In this document: positions 61,505-64,000 of the stretch, in pieces
Layout: every line of letters begins with the position of its first letter
How positions within the stretch are numbered: position 1 is the first letter of the stretch
Origin: Prorocentrum cordatum
Taxonomy: Eukaryota > Sar > Dinophyceae > Prorocentrales > Prorocentraceae
Assembly (NCBI GenBank): GCA_963575745.1
Contig: CAUYUJ010016713.1
Span: 62,001 to 126,000 of the forward strand
Length of the DNA stretch: 64,000 nt
Direction of reading: 5' to 3'
Position numbers and translations under genes: made by a program
Notes under the pieces: generated by a model
The model's input: only the letters and a program-made list of their open reading frames with translations
Told to the model about the DNA's origin: nothing
The model's database searches: none

Positions 61505-62400
61505 AGGGTGGATGATAAGAGAAAAGGGGGGGGGGAGAAGGAGGAGAAGGAGGAGCGCAAGCCCAAGACGCATCAACGATGTTGCAAAGGCCCTCCTTCC
61601 AATCTCCTGGGCAGTTCCCTACAATAATTGATGTTGAATGCGGGAAGTGCCCTTTGAAACACCATGGTATGAAAATATCATATCTCACCGTAGCGCATTT
61701 CTGGGACCAATGCCGCGAATCAGCTTGTGTGTACCGTCCTGACAATCTTGGGCCGTGCCAGACTGCCACTCCTGGGACCCCAACAGTGCTGATCAATGTG
61801 ACGCTTGCGTCCTGCCAGTCCAAAACTGTGCCCGGGCGCCATTTTTGCGACTTTACCAACACGTGTTTGTCACTATTGCTCTACCGGTCAAAGCGAATGT
61901 GCGTGGCGATGAGGCGAAAGTCACAATATGGAAAAGAATCGCCCTCCAGTTTTGAAAATGCTACCAACTGTTGAAGCGAATGTTACAAAGAGAGCCACGC
62001 TGTGACAATGGCAAGTTTGTTGCTCGGGTTTGATGCGAATTTCAGCGCGAAGCTGCAAGGCGATCAGGCGATAATTGCGTTTTGAAAACCACCCGACCTC
62101 CATCCGCGAACGTGTTGCAAGATTATAAAACGAATGTGCGCGGCGGTAGGGGCGAACGCCACATTTTGGAAACGGCCCGTTCGCAATCCTTGAAACTCCT
62201 GCTCGATTTGAAAGACGAATGCGCGCGAGACTTCGGCGATATCCACAGTTTGAAAAAGACCCGCCCTCCACCTTTGAATTTGAATTTAGTGCAAATTCTG
62301 AAAACGAAAATGCGTCTAGCTCGAGAGCCACACGTTGAAAACAACCCACCCTCCACCATGAAACGGTTGCAATTCTCAGGCTTCAGGATCGTCAGTGGTG
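61505..62400 (-). repeat. Dispersed composite repeat, copy 2 (inverted)
   Basis: On the minus strand the order equals copy 1: units around cgcacattcg (62317 to 61894), then gtcccaggagtggcagtctg, tggcacgg and gctgattcgcgg (61800-61715), then caacatcgttgatgcgtctt at 61563-61582, then a pyrimidine microsatellite (61510-61555). Confidence 0.75.
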
Positions 62401-63885
62401 AGGAAGTCTCAGGCTTAACGACCGGCCCGCCCTACCACACATTTGGGGATGCGACAGGGAAGAGTTTCCCGTAAAGAGACGTCGGAAGAGGAGGGGTAAG
62501 AGGCTCCCGCCATCATCGCCTATCTCGTCGTCTCGTTTGTCGTCGCGCCATTGAATTGTCGTCGTCGTTTTCGTCGTCGTCTCTAGTCGTAGTCGCCTTT
62601 GTCGCCGTTGTCGCAGCCCGCCTGACCCGCCCGTTAGGGCCCGCCCGTTCGTTGCTGGCAACCCGCCCACCCGACCCGCCCGCGCTGGCCTGCTCGACCG
62701 ACCCGCCTCTTGGGGTCCGCCCGACACGCCCGTTCATGGCCCGCCCGTTCGTATGCGCGGCGTCCCGCTGGCCCGCCCGGCCAGCATGCGGGGGTCCGCC
62801 ATCCCGACCCGTCCGCGAGGCGCGTCCTCCAGACCCGCTCGTTGGGTCTTGGGGTCCGCCTGCCCGGCTCGCCAGTCTGCTCTCTTGCGCGACAGCCCGC
62901 CCTGATGGGTGCACTGCGGGTTTCCGCCGCCCAAAGATGACGGCCCAGGTGTACCCGAGATGGCCCACGAGGGTTCCCATGACCGCCCAAGAGGCCCCTC
63001 AGACGGCTACAGAATTGCCCCACGAGATCCCCAAGACAGGTCAGGAGACGTCCTAGACGACGACGAAACCTCCGGCACGCGCCCCAGAGCATCCAATTGT
63101 CGGATAGCGCGGAGGCGGAGAGGGGCAGCAGAAGGGGGAATTGCATGCGAATGTGTAGTCAGTGGTGCACACCTCGCCCTAACCCGAGCGCGAACCCGAA
63201 TCGCGCACTCGGCAACGAAACCGTTGGCGTCGACCCCCATGGTTTCGGTTTCTCCGTTTGCGGTATATCTTGTGCGTTATACGCCAGGCTCCGTGAAATT
63301 TAGAGTTCGCGCTCGCGATGGTTCGCAACAGTAGTAGATATCAACAACATACACCGAAAATCTACACCTTTGACTCATATGCATCAAGAACAGACGCCTA
63401 GAGCATACACCAATCATATGCACTGAAAGCACGCACCAAGATCAGGCACCAGGAGCAGAGATAAAGAGCAGGCGCCAAAATTCAGAAACCAGGCATCCAC
63501 AGAGAAGAAATCACGAAAGTACGAACCACACGCATCAGTGACATACTGTAAGAACAGGCAGATGCATACACAGTACTGCGACTCATTGGTGGGTACGTTT
63601 CCGAGGTACAGATGTTTCCCACTCATTATGCGGTATTGGCCCTCGCTTCGAATCAGCAGCGCCCAGCGTCTCTTCTTCGTTCTCCTGCCTCCTCCCCCCT
63701 CTATCACTATGTTCGGCAGCATTCGTTGCCGCCATAATTATGACCCCCCTCATTATCGGCGCCGCCATCATTACCAGCATCACCAACATCACCAACATCA
63801 GAGCGCCATCATCGTCATCGTTGTATCCCTTGTGAAGCTCGGCTTTAGCAGGGTTATCCAGCTGCATATGGCAAGTCCCGCCACC
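62401..63885. other. No gene recognised; CCGCCCG tract and minus-sense GGCC units
   Basis: 62525-62600 is a GTCGTC tract, 62610-62900 a degenerate gacccgcccgttcg repeat, 62935-63060 minus-sense GGCC-like units. 63350-63540 holds a short degenerate repeat around catacaccaa/agcaggcgccaa. No coding. Confidence 0.5.
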
Positions 63886-64000
63886 GCGCCTGCTCTTGGT
63901 GCCTCTTAGGGGGCCTCTCGGGGCCTCTGGGGGGGCCCCCTGGGGCCTCTTTGGGCGGCAGGCTCGGATTTTCGATTCGTGCTCCCTCTCTTGGGCTCCT
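63860..64000 (+). repeat. GGCC-box module, truncated by window end
   Basis: Head gctgcatatggcaagtcccg, GGCC units (cttagggggcctctcggggc), then spacer ggctcggattttcgattcgt and further units to the window end. Same module order as at 26965-27220. Confidence 0.8.

Overview
The window looks like nuclear DNA of a core dinoflagellate with a large, repeat-swollen genome. The evidence is: a conserved GAPDH gene cut into short exons by introns of about 8.4 and 13.2 kb whose boundaries fit GA-AG rather than GT-AG; a second multi-exon membrane-protein gene whose intron is best modelled with a non-GT donor; decayed LINE-type and methylase-like retroelements of a kind familiar from dinoflagellates; one apparent remnant of the dinoflagellate spliced leader; and very many degenerate GC-rich tandem repeats. 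The species cannot be fixed from the sequence. A large-genome genus such as Prorocentrum would fit, but that is inference.

Layout. 1-2.9 kb: degenerate repeats and GAT microsatellites upstream of the first visible GAPDH exon. 2.9-25.2 kb: the GAPDH gene on the + strand (exons 2909-2971, 11381-11833, 25047-25238). Its N-terminal third is not in the window. Intron A (2972-11380) holds a 20-copy 90-bp minisatellite and GGCC-box repeats. Intron B (11834-25046) holds a decayed antisense LINE (12.2-17.0 kb), CCT-rich and 12-mer arrays, a 25-bp hairpin and ATCGAT-rich repeats. 25.3-32.9 kb: GATGCATC palindromes, one possible orphan exon, and a broken minus-strand retroelement (27.35-31.1 kb) with a CCCH finger and a methylase-like region, bounded by GGCC-box repeats. 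33.0-38.1 kb: a two-exon gene for a protein with about seven membrane segments, tentatively related to OSTalpha/TMEM184, whose intron contains an internal duplication. 38-49.7 kb: no convincing gene, many tandem and dispersed repeats. 49.7-61.4 kb: relics of several decayed coding elements, including a Tpt1/KptA-like reading frame and an old duplicated block. 61.5-64 kb: an inverted copy of a repeat also present at 48.5 kb, then GGCC-box repeats.

Only two genes look able to encode something: GAPDH (glycolysis) and the membrane protein. They share no evident pathway. Most long open frames in the window are by-products of GC-rich repeats without stop codons. Apart from the exons, what stands out is the repeat architecture: a dispersed GGCC-box family on both strands with recurring head and spacer modules, and introns bounded by short direct repeats.
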